From the NCBI GenBank assembly GCA_000499405.2, contig HG738137.1, positions 2,108,001-2,172,000 of the forward strand: 64,000 bases of DNA. Direction: 5' to 3'. The translations under genes were made by a program, and so were the position numbers. Below are positions 1 through 19,200 of this stretch, one piece after another (within the stretch, counting starts at the first letter, position 1; the number at the start of each line of letters is the position of its first letter). Source of the DNA: Onchocerca volvulus (taxonomy: Eukaryota > Nematoda > Chromadorea > Rhabditida > Onchocercidae). The notes under the pieces were generated by a model. The model searched no databases, was not told the origin of the DNA, and saw nothing but the letters and a program-made list of their open reading frames with translations.

Positions 1-1918
1 ACGCTTGCATCGTGAATTACGGCAAAAAGACACGATAATTGAAGAGCTGAGGCGGACAGTGGCATTTCTCGAGCGCCGAAATGTTGATTCAGCAAATGAA
101 GAACATCCGGTCAACTTTGGTAAGTTTACTATCTGCATTTTACCAATGTCTTACATGAATTTAACACTTCATAATCGGATTGAATTCTGGCAAGTAGAAT
201 CAGGATAGTCTAGAAACCCATTGTAATGTTACTGTCCAATGAGCGCAACTGTCTCTAATCAGGTCATGATGACCTCATTACTTTTCTTTCATTCATAAGA
301 TCATATGCTAAAAACTCATAAATTTGATATTCCATTTTCTCTGTCGAATGAAGTCCTTGTTCAATTGACAATGCAGATGAGGTCAATCAATGGGTTATTA
401 TGAATCATTTATACTTTATTACTCACTTTTCAAGGCTTTTTTGGCTGCAAGTGCAAGGGCCCTTTGGCATTATTATCATCCTTTGCTTATTGGAAATTTT
501 GTAAATGTCCATGCATTCTTCCAAACTTATTCTTTTTTTTTTTTGAAAATTATTTAACTTTCGAAAAATTCTGTTAAAAAATTTAAATTATTTTGCAGAA
601 TTACCAAAACGACAGAATCGGTAAGCTTCTATATATGTAAAAAAAAAAATTTGAAATTGGCTGCGTTTCAAGCTAGATTTGATTTTTCTAGTGCTAAGTT
701 TAAGATCACCAACTTCCGAATATATTTATAGAATTTCATAAAATTTTTTAACATCTTTCAGTTTCAAAAATTTTCAAGAAATTTCCTTCTTACGGTGATC
801 GTAAACAGTAATAAAAGAATCATTGTCCTTCCATTGTCTGTTGCATGCTTGTTATTTCCAGACTCTGTTTTTCCTAGTAAAGCATGCTGCCTGAACTTTT
901 ACTATCAATTGTCAATTCTTCGTGTCAACCTTCTTTTCCTGCCTACCTGCTTTCGTGCCTTTAATTTAGCATTATCTGTAAAATGATTTCTTTATCGAAA
1001 TTCAGTAATTATTATTTTGATAACAGAAAAGACAGCATCAATGAGATTCATTATATTAGTATTATTCTTTATTATTTTTCATATAACTAGTGCTGTCATT
1101 TTTGTGTCAAAGTGTTTCAAGTATCTATTTCGATTGTATCACATTGATATTTGGAGTGTTGTAGAGGAACGCGTAGACGACGTACCGCTGTTGCAAGAGG
1201 AATCGGTGACATCGCAACCACTTCAAATTCATTCCCCAACTCTCCAACAACAGATAACTCGCAATTTTTCTTCACTCAACAGCAACAACAACAACAAAAA
1301 CAGCACAGCAACTCAACCAACAACTGTCATTTCATCGACTTGCCGTCCGCTGTCCGGTCAAGGAGTCAAATTTCGAAGAAATCGTCAAATGACGCTAAAA
1401 ATGACATCAAGACGTAATGGTTGGTAATTAATATTCGTAATATGAAATTCGAAAAGATAATTTTAAAGAATTAAACTTAGAATTCAGATCAGTGAAATAA
1501 AACGAAAAATCAATATAATTTGATTCTTTATACATATTATTTTCTATCTGCGAAGGTCTACCTTATTATCATGTTATTTGGCCTTCTAATAAACGCCTCG
1601 GGTTGTTTCATCGATCCTATTCATTTTATATACAATGTTTCTAGGCATATTATTTTCCTCCATCTTGACGACGACAATTTATGACAAACATTCCAATATA
1701 CTTCTTTACTAGCAGGAATATTTTTGCAGTCATATATGTTGTTGAAATGAATATTTAATGAAATTTCAGATATTCGATTCCTTAGCAATCCAGCGATACC
1801 AGTAAGTCAGTTGACAAACGATTATCCGGCCAGCGAATTACGCCGTTCGATGATTATTCCAGTCAGCGAACGTCGGAAATTCTTTGAAACGATTGCTGAA
1901 TACAGTCATCCTTTCTAA
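1..1918 (+). CDS. 3' part of an unrecognised gene (coiled coil, Asn/Gln-rich middle)
   Basis: The 5' end lies outside the window. Three exons join in frame: <1-119, 1165-1419 and 1770-1918, all phase 1 junctions, ending in TAA at 1916-1918 and giving at least 173 residues. The first exon is a charged heptad-like coiled coil (LRQKDTIIEELRRTVAFLER). The middle is low complexity with an NSNNNNKNS run and basic residues (KFRRNRQM). The last exon is compact and ends SERRKFFETIAEYSHPF. The exon 2 acceptor (ttgtag at 1159-1164) is weaker than the exon 3 acceptor (atttcag). AATAAA overlaps the stop (1917-1922) and may be the polyadenylation signal. I do not recognise the family; a cytoskeletal or signalling scaffold is only a guess. 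The +2 frame of the middle exon reads as a polyQ stretch, but only the chosen frame connects to both neighbours. Confidence 0.6.
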
Positions 1919-4056
1919 TAAAAAAAAGTGAAATTTCGTAAAATTTTTATAAAAATTACTCTTTTTCTATGGGACGATAAATTTAAGTCATTTTCTGCAG
2001 TATTCATTAAGAACGATGAAAAATTAATGGAAAGTGAAAATCAATTGACAATTTTGTTAGAATTACAACAATAATTAGCCAATTTGTCGGAAGAACAGAT
2101 TTGCAGTGGACCATATCCATATTAAAAGTAGTACCTAGGAAAAAGCTTTAAAATTATTAAAAAATTTAACAAGCCTTAAAATTCTTCTCCATTTGTTTTA
2201 GGAAATGTTTCAGCAACTCATTTTTAATAGATAAATTATTTCATCACTATTCTCTAATAAAAAGAGCTCTTTAATTTGTGATTTTTTTTTTTGTTTGTTT
2301 TAAATTTTCTCATCGATGTTTATGCTTTTTTTTTTTTACTCATTTTCTCCATTTCTTCCTTAATAATTGATTTCAAGATATCGAATTTCTATCCTTTTCT
2401 TTGAAGAAGTTCAAAAAATTAAGCGAAAGAAGTTAAGAAATTAAGCGCAACTGATGAAATAGTGACAAAATTAATATTTTACAAAACTGAGTAATTGTCA
2501 TGCGATTATTTATGCCAGTGGTAGTTGCTAATTTGAAGTTCTTGATTTTGTCCATCCTGTTCCTCTTCTTTGATGTTTGTGAAAGATTAATTACGCAACT
2601 GCCTTAATATCTCTCGTGAATTGACTCTGAATCGAACTTTTCCGGAAAACTGGCTAGTCTCGGAAATTAATAAAACTATAGTAAAATTTTATAGCTTAGA
2701 GCCATTTTCTTCGCAATCATCTAAACTTGATTAGACTTGGTTGGAAGGAAGGATATCTCTGATATGTAAAAATATTGTTGAACTGTTGTTTTTCCTGTTG
2801 TGATATTACTAAACACCAAAATATTTTTTACTTTGAGTAACTTTGGACTCTTTATTTATTAGTAACGAAAATTCAAAACTTAATCTTTAAAGAATTTCGA
2901 ATTTCGCAAATTATTATTATATTCAGAGTATTGAAAAATTTATCTTTTTCAAGAAAATTCTACATTGCAAGCTGGAAATGTAGCCAGTGTATTATTAAAT
3001 CATAAATTAATTTAGAAGTTGCTAAATCATAAATTAATTTAAATCTTATTCCTGGACATGCCTATTATAAATTTCCCTAAAGCGTTAAATATTGAAATGT
3101 CATCCGTTTAACGAACAATATGCATTGTTGTGATTCGTTTGCTGTCTGTATATCATTGTATAATAAACGAAATTCCTCATCATAATCTTGGATACAGATT
3201 TGAATGTTTAAAGTGTTATGCAGATCAAAAAAAACCGTATTCAAATTACTTTTGTTCCGAGTAAGAATTCGTTCAGGAATATATTAATTTTAGATATTAT
3301 ATACTGCTATTTCTAAAAACATGAATTTCTCAAAAATCTACAAAAAATGACATTCGTTGTTTCTGAAATGAGTGATATTTCTTCTGGAGTGCATCGAAAC
3401 ATCAGATGACTTGTCACTTCTTTATTAGTGAAATGAACATTTAAATACATGAGGCATCACGAACAATAAAATTATCACAAACAAAAACTAAATAAAAATA
3501 GCAATCAGAATTCACCGGTTACCGAAAAAAAATGAAATCTAACAAATAGCCTATAGTAATACCATTTGAAGAGACTTTAGAAAAAATTACAAATTAAAAA
3601 AGTAGAATCACAGAATACGATGTATATTACATAAAGACGGCTACGTCTTATTTCTACATTTGGAACAGTGACTAAATCTCGAAGAGTTTCAGAATTATAC
3701 CGACTTTTCTTCTATTTTATGCAAATAATTCTTCAAAACGCATTCCTATCAATTAATACTGAACAATAAAATATTACCAGAAATAGCTGCTATATGGATT
3801 TGTATTAAAATTTTGTTAGAAATAATGAAGATCAGATATAAAACATGGAACATAAGAGTAACCAAAGTCTAGAAAAGTGAACTTAATATGTGGACAACTA
3901 CGAATAATTTTAATAAGTCCTAAAATTCAGTGCAATCATTAACACCAGCTAAAAATCAAATCGTTCGGAGTATTTCTTCATTTTATCTCTACATGAATTA
4001 TAAGATGAAGCGAACAAATTCGTACAAAATTTGCGTTTTCTTTCAAACGCTATCTT
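1919..4056. other. Intergenic region between convergent genes
   Basis: About 2.1 kb of AT-rich DNA between the 3' ends of the upstream + gene and the - strand aconitase gene. No coding-quality reading frame was seen. It contains short poly-T runs and an 18 bp direct repeat (AAATCATAAATTAATTTA at 2997-3014 and 3024-3041). The aconitase 3' UTR must lie in its right part; TTTATT (minus-strand AATAAA) at 3420-3425 is one possible but distant poly(A) signal. Confidence 0.5.
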
Positions 4057-9547
<5,491 letters not shown>

Positions 9548-9566
9548 TTTTCGACAAATCTGAAGA
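9548..9566 (-). promoter_or_regulatory. Likely trans-splice acceptor and short leader of aco-2
   Basis: On the minus strand GAGTTCTTCAG ends 12 bases before the aco-2 ATG (leader 9548-9559). No in-frame upstream exon was seen, so spliced-leader addition here is the simplest reading. A cis-spliced 5' UTR exon is the alternative. Confidence 0.45.
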
Positions 9567-9867
9567 ACTCAATTCAATTCTAAGAATTCAAGCGAAAAAC
9601 GAATAAAAGGAAAAGGATATCGTTTCGATGAAGATTTTTTATGCCACTAAAAATGATTATAGACATGAAATTTGACGAAATAAACAGATTTTGAATTTGG
9701 ACTTGACCTTTGTACTTTAAACCAAAAATTTAAATTATTTAATCCTAACGCTTCAAATTCATTGTTATCTCAAAGCATCATAGAGATCTCCATACAATTT
9801 TTTCTATTTATTTCAACAACAACAACAATAACAACAATTCCTCAAGGACCACGTGAAGTATTCTCTC

Positions 9868-9921
9868 TCTCTCCCTCTCTTGTGAGAGAGAGGGCAAGAG
9901 AAGGAGAAAGAGAGAGAGAGA
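9868..9921. repeat. CT/GA inverted repeat (hairpin-prone)
   Basis: A pyrimidine run (CTCTCTCTCCCTCTCT) is followed after TGTG by its near-complement AGAGAGAGGG and a longer GA-rich run ending AGAGAGAGAGAG. The two arms could form a perfect 10-16 bp stem. It lies about 320 bases upstream of the aco-2 start, so it could sit in the promoter region. Confidence 0.75.
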
Positions 9922-10853
9922 ATGACGAAACGATCGGTCAATTCACTTCTTGACCATGGAGAGTTCCAGACTTATCAAATGGGTGTCAAAAAACAATCAA
10001 TTCAATCAATATCTCATTTTTTTCATAACAAAAATAACTGGAAAGAGCTGTTGAAAGATTATTCTTGCTCTACTAGATCCTATAACCCCTCAAGATCAGA
10101 GTGATTGGTATTATCATTATCGGTGTGCTTCCTCATTGCTTCGCTGCATTCTTTCTCCATCCCATCAGTCTATCTATCTTTCTTTGCAATACTGACAGCA
10201 TCATATAGTATGAATATCCTCAAATCTATCTTCCAATCTTTAATCTCTGTTGCAGAACTACTTTCTTACTTTTCTCAATCTCTAACTTTTCCTATTTTAA
10301 TGATGATTTAGGTCAAAATATTGAATGAATTCTCGAGATCATGATATTATATTTTATAATTAATATCAAATCGTGTGAATGAATTTTTTCTAACAATGTG
10401 AAGTAATTGAGTAAGATGAATTGCTGTTCACCTCGAATGATGCTTTAGTTCAAACTATTGAATGAAGTCTCGAAGTTATGTTTTCTGTTACAATTCTGTG
10501 CTGGAAATCAGCCAGCAAAGTTTATTTTCTTGGCTTAAAGTTTTCATTTATACTGCAAAGCTTATCGACAGCATTTCCAAATTATCATGAACGATGCGAT
10601 ATTTACAAATGGCTGATTCTATCTAATAGTTATCGAGAACCAAAAAAATTTCTAAATATCTCATAGGAACTGTCACCATAAGTTACCACTATTGCCATCC
10701 ATGTCATCATTATCAGTTGTTCTATTATTTTATTGCTAAATTAACAGATTAATAGGAGCGATGCATGAGGAACATTTTCCATCTTATAAATTTCTTGTTT
10801 TCACTTTGGATTATTTACGGCCCGAGCAGTTAAATGCGAAAGTCTTGGTTGAA

Positions 10854-10964
10854 AGTGATCAGTTTACTTGGATATTCTCTAATAATCGCTTGTCACACAA
10901 AGAATAATGCAGTGATCAGTTTACTTGGACATTCTTTAATAATTGTAACATAAACGAACAATCG
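10854..10964. repeat. Dispersed ~57 bp repeat, copy A (tandem doublet)
   Basis: Two head-to-tail units start AGTGATCAGTTTACTTGGA at 10854 and 10911. Each continues with an ATTCT(C/T)T(A)ATAAT core and a TAACATAAACGAA-like end. A second doublet of the same family lies at 27903-28023, and the similarity continues into the flank (TCAAT.AATAAA.TTTC). Confidence 0.75.
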
Positions 10965-12244
10965 TTGTTCCCTCAATTAATAAAATTTCACGAAGCGGTG
11001 TACAGAATCGATGATCATTTCTGCTTCCTTCGTTCATTTCTTCTTTTCCACTAGTTCCATCTACGATTCTTTGACCCCGCTGATTTGAAGGTTTTAGACA
11101 GAAATTCTAATTGTTAAAATTGGAATTCCAATTGGCATCCCAAGTGCTTTTTCATAATGAAAACAGAGATGAATGATTGTTCTCAACAACAATCTAGGAA
11201 AATGCTTGTCAATATTAATTCATTAAGTCACAGGCAAGGACATCATTTCCTGAAAGCACTATTTTGGAAAATCCTTCATGGATATCATCTAGAACTTTGA
11301 TTCAAAAATATTTTAACTCTACTTCATTTTTCTTTCCCATTTAGAGCAAAATTTGATATATATACAGCCTGCTTTTCTATACAGATCCAGATAAGTACAT
11401 AGATTAGAAATCCTTACTGGTATTTGTCAAGATTCAGCCGATATTCATGAACTTTTGAGATTTTTTTTTCACTTTGATTGAGTTCAGTTGGATAAGTTTC
11501 CACTAAATTAGGAAAACCATTGTGGAAAATAAGTTTAGTTCAATTATTTTCATCAAATTGATTGGGTCGAATTCAAAATATGCTCGAAATCTCCCGATCT
11601 TCTGTTATGCTTAATATATCGATTGGAAAAAGAAATCATGCCAATTTTTCGAATATATGCAATTTATTCGTTTAAAATTTAAATTGGTTTTCCATATTTT
11701 ATTGTTTCAATAATACAGGAACAATTTAACAACATGAAACTATAATTTAGATTACAAATTTAAGATCTTCAGCATAATTAAAGAAAAATATTTATTTGGT
11801 ATCCTGGAAATTTCCGAATTTTTCCGCGAGCTCTTAGATAATGTGATTGCATTCTTCAACAGGAAAAATCCTTATTTACAGTAAAAGCAACAAATATAAA
11901 CCTAAGAAATGGTAAACGAATTGAGCAATACAACACGGTTCCCACAGCATATTTCGCCTCCAATTTTTTCCTAAAAGTTGAATTTCTCCTTTAAAATCCT
12001 TAAAGTTTTATTAAAATTTGTAAAATTGTATAGGAAATCGAAAGTTAACTCCTTTAACGATATTAATAAGACTCGCCATTTTCTTTAAAAGAAAAATTCT
12101 TCTAAAAAAAAAAAGTTTTTCTGGAAAGCACAGATTATGTTGATAACCTTTTGATGCTTACAAAGGGCCTAAAATCCCAATGGATGTCAAAATTATAGAT
12201 TATTTTGAATGATAGAAAAAAAAGTAGTAGTTGAAGTTACTTAC

Positions 12245-12274
12245 CAGTCGCCGAAGTTTGTGCTCTTGCGATCT
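12245..12274 (-). other. Orphan 30 bp exon candidate downstream of rig-5
   Basis: The minus strand shows ATAATTTCAG, 30 bases, then GTAAGTAAC: strong signals at both ends. In a 2+27+1 phase it reads (E)IARAQTSAT. The rig-5 exon at 14564-14608 ends phase 1, so skipping the rig-5 terminal exon into this one would stay in frame. No downstream partner exon was found in 9.6-12.2 kb. It may be an alternative 3' exon of rig-5 or chance. Confidence 0.35.
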
Positions 12275-12422
12275 CTGAAATTATAATAATTGTTAAAAGT
12301 CTGATGCGACCAAGTTTCCAAATTCATATAGATTCAATCAGATCAGCAAATTTAAGATCATAAATTAAGTCTTTTTGAATATTCCGGTACGTCTAGTTAT
12401 TTAAAAAAAATCATCAAAATTA

Positions 12423-12454
<32 letters not shown>

Positions 12455-13277
12455 GAAAGAAAAGAGAAAAAAAATAGATAAATTTAGGATCCTCCAATCG
12501 GATAATTTTTCATATAAATTTGATAAATGTAATCTTCATTTTTTTCTTTCACTGTGGAAAAGAATATTTTGCACTCCTTCAAAAGTGCACCTTTGTTTGC
12601 TTTTTTTAAAATTGCTCTTTATAGATAATAAAAAAATGAATTGAAGAAGTTTAACAATTAGAAATGTGCACTTTTGAAGGAGTGCAAAATAGATAAAAAA
12701 TTTAATTATAAACAGGAATTTGCTTGGGATCAAATTTAAAAAACGGTCTAGGAGGCTTAGGCCTAAGCCTACGATTTCCATGATTATTTTATTGCAATAG
12801 CATTGCATTTCGTCGAAGGATCGATGTAAATCGAAATTTAAGAAATTTCGAAATATTTTAAAAATTCATTTTTGTTAGCATTACTGAAATGTGCAAAATT
12901 TTGATTAATTTTAATTTAAATAACAATATTTATATAGTATCGAAATATAAATGTGATAATTATTCCGAAATTAGAATTCCGGAATGAATATATTAAATGA
13001 AATGAGTTTGCAGATGAACACATGAAGCTGTTTTGAGAAAATATGGAGTCGCACCGCTTAGTCACTAAAGAAGCTATTCTGTACTGAATAAATAACTATT
13101 CTCCACCAAAACTTAGAGAGAAAAGGTTAAAGGGCAATATTGTAGCAAGCCTTGAGATGATTCGGTAAAGGATGTGATCAAAAATGGCCAAGTTGTGAAA
13201 TCTTTTTTGTGGCCCAACTTATCTCTCAATAATCAGCAACGAGTATAACAATTCAATCATTAATAACATGCAGCATG

Positions 13278-16200
13278 CTATGAGAAACAAAAACAGAACA
13301 CTATTATTATCATATCATTACAATCATTATAATCACTATTATCATTAACATGCACACCCTTTCGATGAGACGATGGTTGAGAAGAATGTAATGAAAGTAA
13401 TCTTCCTGATTTCGTTTGAATTTGAAATGTTTCCTCCAATTTTCTCGCAGAATTTGATGAATTTTGTAATTCATAACAAGATGTATTCGAACGATTATCA
13501 TTGTAATCAATGGTTTTGTTTTCATCATTATCATCATCATCATCGTCATCGCCACTGTCATCATCCATATATCCGGAACCTAGAAACAATGGCGATACGG
13601 ATATCGTAACAGTATCAACCAAGAAGTTATGATATAAAAGGACATTATAAAACACAATAAATCACACCGTGCAAGTGAAAATTTTTTTTTAAATTTACAG
13701 TGATTATTCATATTTCATCACTTTTTTTTTCAAACGGAGAATAACATGTCATCCTTGATACCAAGCAGCATTCTGAACTCTAGAACTTATTCTAGAGCTT
13801 TATTAAAAGTTTGAAGAATTGCACTGAAGAGATTTCTTTCATTTGAATTCATTAATCGATGAGCAATATGCTGTTTTTTCTGGCTTGCTTGAAATTATTG
13901 AGACGAAAATACGGTTAGTTTCATGCAGAATATTTGAAAAATCGATGTATAAAAAGACGAGTTTTTTTTTTCTGTTTTTGTTAAAAGAATTTTTAAGCCT
14001 GTTCAAACTGCAAAAAAAATTCGAATAGTTTTAAATCTTTCTAGACTGGATTAGCCCTCTCTAATTTATAACTTACTCTAGTTCGCTATTAACCTTTTAA
14101 TTTATAACTTATCTCAATTTAATCTAATCTGGATTAACTTTCTCTAATTTATAACTTATTTGATTCAGTTCCGTCTGATTTATAATTTATCCTAATTCTC
14201 CCTATTTTGACTTAATTCCCTCTAACTTACAACTTGTCTTAGCTCCATCTAATTTGATTCAACTATTCGGCAGTCAATTTTATTTGATGGATTTGATATC
14301 AACTGCTATTTTCTATTTCACTAATCTTTACACTTCTGTTTTTTTTTTTTTGCTTTTATTGAATCTTATGTTTCATGCTAACACAAAAGGATTTCTAATG
14401 AAAGATTCTAAAATGATCAAATTTTTCAAAGACATCACAATGTTTGTTGAATAAACCACAGTTCATTATACTGTTCATCATTAGTCTTGTGTTGTTTTCG
14501 GAAGAATTCATAAATCAAAATGATTTTGGAATTTTCAACATTGCAAAATAAAAAAAAACAAACCTTCAGTAAACATTAATGCAACTTTATTGTTTGGTAA
14601 ATTTCCTTCTGAAAATAAAAAGAATTATTTCATGACAAACTGCAGAAAATTTGCAACAAATTTCCCAATGTTATTCAAAATTTAAATTCGAAAATCAATA
14701 GAAATTGAATCCATTCAAGTCCAAATTTTGTTTGATTCTTCTCAAATGATACTACTAAAGGATCCACAAATAAAGAATAAGTAGTAATTTATATCTTATT
14801 TTTCACATTTTTTGATATCCATATTACACAAATCTTTTAGACTCTTGGTAAGTTATAAATTTATCTTAAAAGATGGCAAATTCAATTTCAAGGAATTAAA
14901 TTTTCAAAAAATTCCAAATTTTTACCTTTTACAACAATATCAACGAAGTGTTCACCGTTATCATTTATCGCAATACATCGATATTTGCCAAAATCATTTT
15001 TGCTAACATTCTTGATAGTCAATATGTGTACGCTATGATATTTTTCAGATGCTTGATGTGACTAGAAAAATTAGCATTAGAATTCGAATATTTGCAGATT
15101 TTTCAGTCGATTTCAATTTTGCTCTTTGATCTTTTCGCTCTAAATATTTATTGTCATTATGAAACGAATTTTTCTGCAACTTAGCAACAAATTTGAAGAA
15201 ATGGAAAACTTCAGTCTTTTTTAAAGCATGATTTCCATACTGCATCGTCTTCAAGCAGAAAAATATAAAATACGAAAGAATCTAAATGATCAATTTTCTT
15301 AACTTACAAGTGAAAATGATGAAGAATCGAATATTTCTTTTCCATTTTTTTCCCATTTTACCAAAGGCCTCGGCCAAGCTTCTGCGTTGCAAACTAAGCT
15401 AATCTGACCACCCAACGCTACTTGAACGATTTCAGCCTGTGGTACCACTACTGGTTCAACTGAAATATTACACAGTTATAGTTTCTAAATATTTTTAGAA
15501 TTTTATCAGATTTGTGCCAAAACAAAATGCCAAGAAAGTTTCTGTTATTTTGTCATTAGTGCTTTTCTATCTTATTTGTCCTTAATTTAACAAACAATCA
15601 GAAATGCATCAATTTTTTTCACATTCAATAGAACAAAATCATTTTTCTACACAATCATTTTTTCTTTTCAACTGTCAAACTTTAAGTTTCCAGATTTCAA
15701 CAGTCTTGTCAATAGGACAGAAAAACAGAATATCTATTTGATTTGTTTATAAACTTTGAAGTAGATTTCAACGTCATATTGAAAGTAGCAAATATGATAT
15801 GCATTTGATTATATTTATGACTGTTGCTCGATAACTCACACGTTACGTGTAATTTTACGCTCCATGACTCATCCGGTGGTACACCATTACTTGCGATACA
15901 GATATAATCGCTCATGTGTTTGCGATTTACTTTAATGATAGTCAGATCGGAACCATTGAATACGCTTGCTGAAATTGGCAACATTTGAACTTTGATATTA
16001 CGGTGAGGATCTTTGATTTGTATGTTTTACTTATATTAATTTTCTCAAGTCAATATATCAGGCTATTTACTTTAGTCCAACGAATCTTCATCAGTTTTCA
16101 ATCAAAAATTCATGAACCTCCATAGCCAGTTGCGCCATTAAATCGAATAATTTGTCGATCTTGTCTCCTCCAAACGATCGTTGGTGGTGGGTCACCAAAT

Positions 16201-19200
16201 GCTCGACATGATAGAGTAACATTTTGACCTTCACGTACTTCTACAGCTGATGCTGTTGTTCGGGCCACATATGGTGGTACTAAAGATAAATTTTTTACAA
16301 ATGAATGAATTGATAAAAATGATGAGCATTTGCTTAGTATCAAATTTATATATGATGATCGAGAATAAATAGAAATGTTGGAAGAAATCAAGGAATAAGG
16401 CAAAGAGTTGAGGGAGGTCAAGACAGAACAATATCTCGAGATAGCTGCGATAAAAGATTATCAATATTGCAATAATTTAAGCCATATGTATAAGTTACTG
16501 TCGAATGTACTGCGTGATTATGATTTGTCATTTATTTTTAAATCTTTTATGCTTCATTTTACTAAATTTACAAAAAAACTCAAATCGGCATTTCTGTCAA
16601 AATCTTCCTGAAATATAAATTTCAGGTAAAATCCCTTTCCGTTCTATGCATGCAATTTTACACCTAGAAATCTGAACAAAATTAATTTCCTATGTATTTG
16701 AATTTTTAAATGTCTAAAATTGATGAATAATTTAGTATTATGTTTAGTCTTTTCCAATGAGTCTACTTGCAGTAGCAAAAATTATTTAAACTTACCTCAG
16801 GCTTAATTAATTCAATCTCAGCTTACTTTCAGCAGCAGGTGGTATGTAGAAATCCCTATTGATCTCTTTAATAATTCACCTGTTTCTTTTCTTTTCTTCA
16901 TCTCAGTCATTTATTATTTTTAGTAAGAATATAGAAGGAAGAAAAGGTCAATGAAGAAAAGGTCAATTTAGCAGCTATTGAAGCAAAACGCCCATTTCTT
17001 GAAGAAAACAAAACAAAAGCAATTAGGCTTATTTGTTCCCTTTATTTTATCACCTTGATAATAATTCTTTAGTCATCATGAATCCTGAATGATTTAATTA
17101 ATATTTTGATTTATCTTTTTCGAAAAAAATTTGGAATTTTTTACTTTTTTTTTTTGGAAAAAAAGCACCAAATTTTTGGATTCAATATCCTTTTCTTCTA
17201 TTTACTTTTTGATTAATACGTAATTATGCAAGCGAACAAATAAACGGAAAGATCAATTAATAGAAAATTATTAGAACTAAAATTAATAGACATACAGAAT
17301 AATGTCAACAAAATCTCCAATTTCCAACTTGTATCATAACGATTTTTGATCTTAATCGAAAGTTTAATTTAATTTAGCATCCAAGATTGCAGAATTTTTG
17401 GCAGTCAATTTTTACAAAATTTCCAGGAAATTTTTATTGTTGCAAAATAAAGCCCAAATATTTTATGAGGATAAATTTTGTTTACATTGGTGCTCATTAC
17501 TGGACAAACAATGTGACCCTTCGTAATCTTTGGATGGCGAAGAAAACGGATGAGAGAGAAGATGGATCTAATCCTAAATAGTTCCCACAACTGGCCAAGA
17601 GAAAATGGACTTCTTTTTAGCAGTAAGGCTTGGAAGACAGTAAACAACAAATCAAAAGCAATAAAGATGAATTAATAAGCTTTAAATTGTTGGCTAATGG
17701 ACTATTTTGTTTTCAAGCAAGAGCCTGGGAAGAGGATTAGACTGATATCTTCATTTCGAAGTCTGTTCATAAAATCTGGCAGGCTGAATTATGAAAATGA
17801 TTGATTGATAATTCAATCAATCTTTTCCTCACTATTTTTCCTGAAAGTTAATCCTTGACCTTTGAAGGCTCATCATATATCATGCGGTGCTATCAGTATC
17901 TATCACTATCCATAACACCTTGCATAAAAATAAATGCATTGATTACTAACTTGTTTTATTCAACCAAAAGATTACCTTTGATACGAAGGTAACCAGTTTT
18001 TGAAATCACTGGATCGGTATTGAGCTGACATGAGTAACCACCTATGTCATTTTCCTGAAATGGGCATTTTTCGATAATTTGGTCAAAATATAGTTAAATT
18101 TAAAATTCAACTATTATTTAAGTTTTAAGCCTGACTTGAACATCCTTGATAACTAAAATCCATTCATTATTCTTCATTGACCGTTTAATTTCATATTTGT
18201 GTCGTTGCCGGAATACCTTAAATTTAACTTGAAAACTTCGAATTTAAATTGAAATAGTTTCATTTCTAATCTACAGTGATAGTATAAAAGATGATATAAA
18301 ACTGGAAAAAATTGAAAAGCAATGTAAATTTCAATAGAATTTTGCAAATTACGAGATGAATTTATGAGAAATAAGATATAAAGCAAACTCTTTCATCAAA
18401 AGCAATTAGCCTTGGTGGCATATCTGCTCGAGCAAATGCTACCTGCAAGGAAGATAAATGCAATTAATAATTGAAAAATTTGCCTCAGCTAATAAATAGA
18501 TCAGATTAAATTTAGAGATTTAGTCTTACGTTTGTTCTATTGATCTATAAATTACTGAATAATGATACGTTCATTTCGGTGATGTTGCGTATTCTCGGAT
18601 GTCATTCCGAATACATCAATGGTAATGTAATCCAAGTATCAGTAGATTCGCTAATTCAAGACAGATTAATCACTAGGTCTTCAGAATTGCAATGATAAAA
18701 ATAGAATAAAGGCCCGAAGCGAATCTGGCATGAAAAATCGATCGTTTGACTTTGTTACAGGGATGAAAGATTAATCGAACAGTCTAATAGTGAATTCTTC
18801 TAATTTCCCTCAGAATAGCTGGAGCATGCAATGAAACTGTTATATTCGGTAAAGCGAATGATTAGAGGAACTGTGGGACGAAACGTCTTCAACCTATTCT
18901 CAAACTTTCAATGAGTATGACGTCTGGTTTATTTGAATGAGGCATAGATTTCAAGTTGGCCATTTTTTTTTTTTTTTTTTTTGGTCTGACGCTGTGGAAT
19001 GAACCAAACGTTGAATAAAAGTATAAATCTTCCGCTCAAACCTTTTTTTTGAGCATAATCACGGACTTCAGGTATGTTATCGAGTTTTTGCGAATGTTTA
19101 GCTTTATGAAATTTTCAAAAATTTTGCAAAAATTTCGATAAATTTTTGAAAATCTATCGAATTATAACTCATCTTTATATTTCTCTCATTTCTTTGCTGT

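Larger units (their letters stand above)
9548..12244. other. Intergenic region 5' of aco-2 and 3' of rig-5
   Basis: No convincing exon was found. The region holds a CT/GA hairpin (9868-9921), a ~57 bp repeat doublet (10854-10964), and a diverged direct repeat (10314-10345 and 10447-10480, sharing ATTGAATGAA, TCTCGA and TTATG/TCATG blocks). A plus-strand run of short open frames at 9922-10311 has no recognisable protein character. The aco-2 promoter should lie within the first few hundred bases above 9560. Confidence 0.5.

Noticed and set aside
1151..1417. PolyQ-containing open frame (QQQQQQQKQ)
   Set aside because: It is the shifted frame of the 1165-1419 exon; only the other frame joins phase-consistently with both flanking exons.
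13310..13564. Met-rich minus-strand frame within the rig-5 terminal exon
   Set aside because: Frame-shifted shadow of the Asp-rich C-terminus; repeated GAT codons read as ATG.
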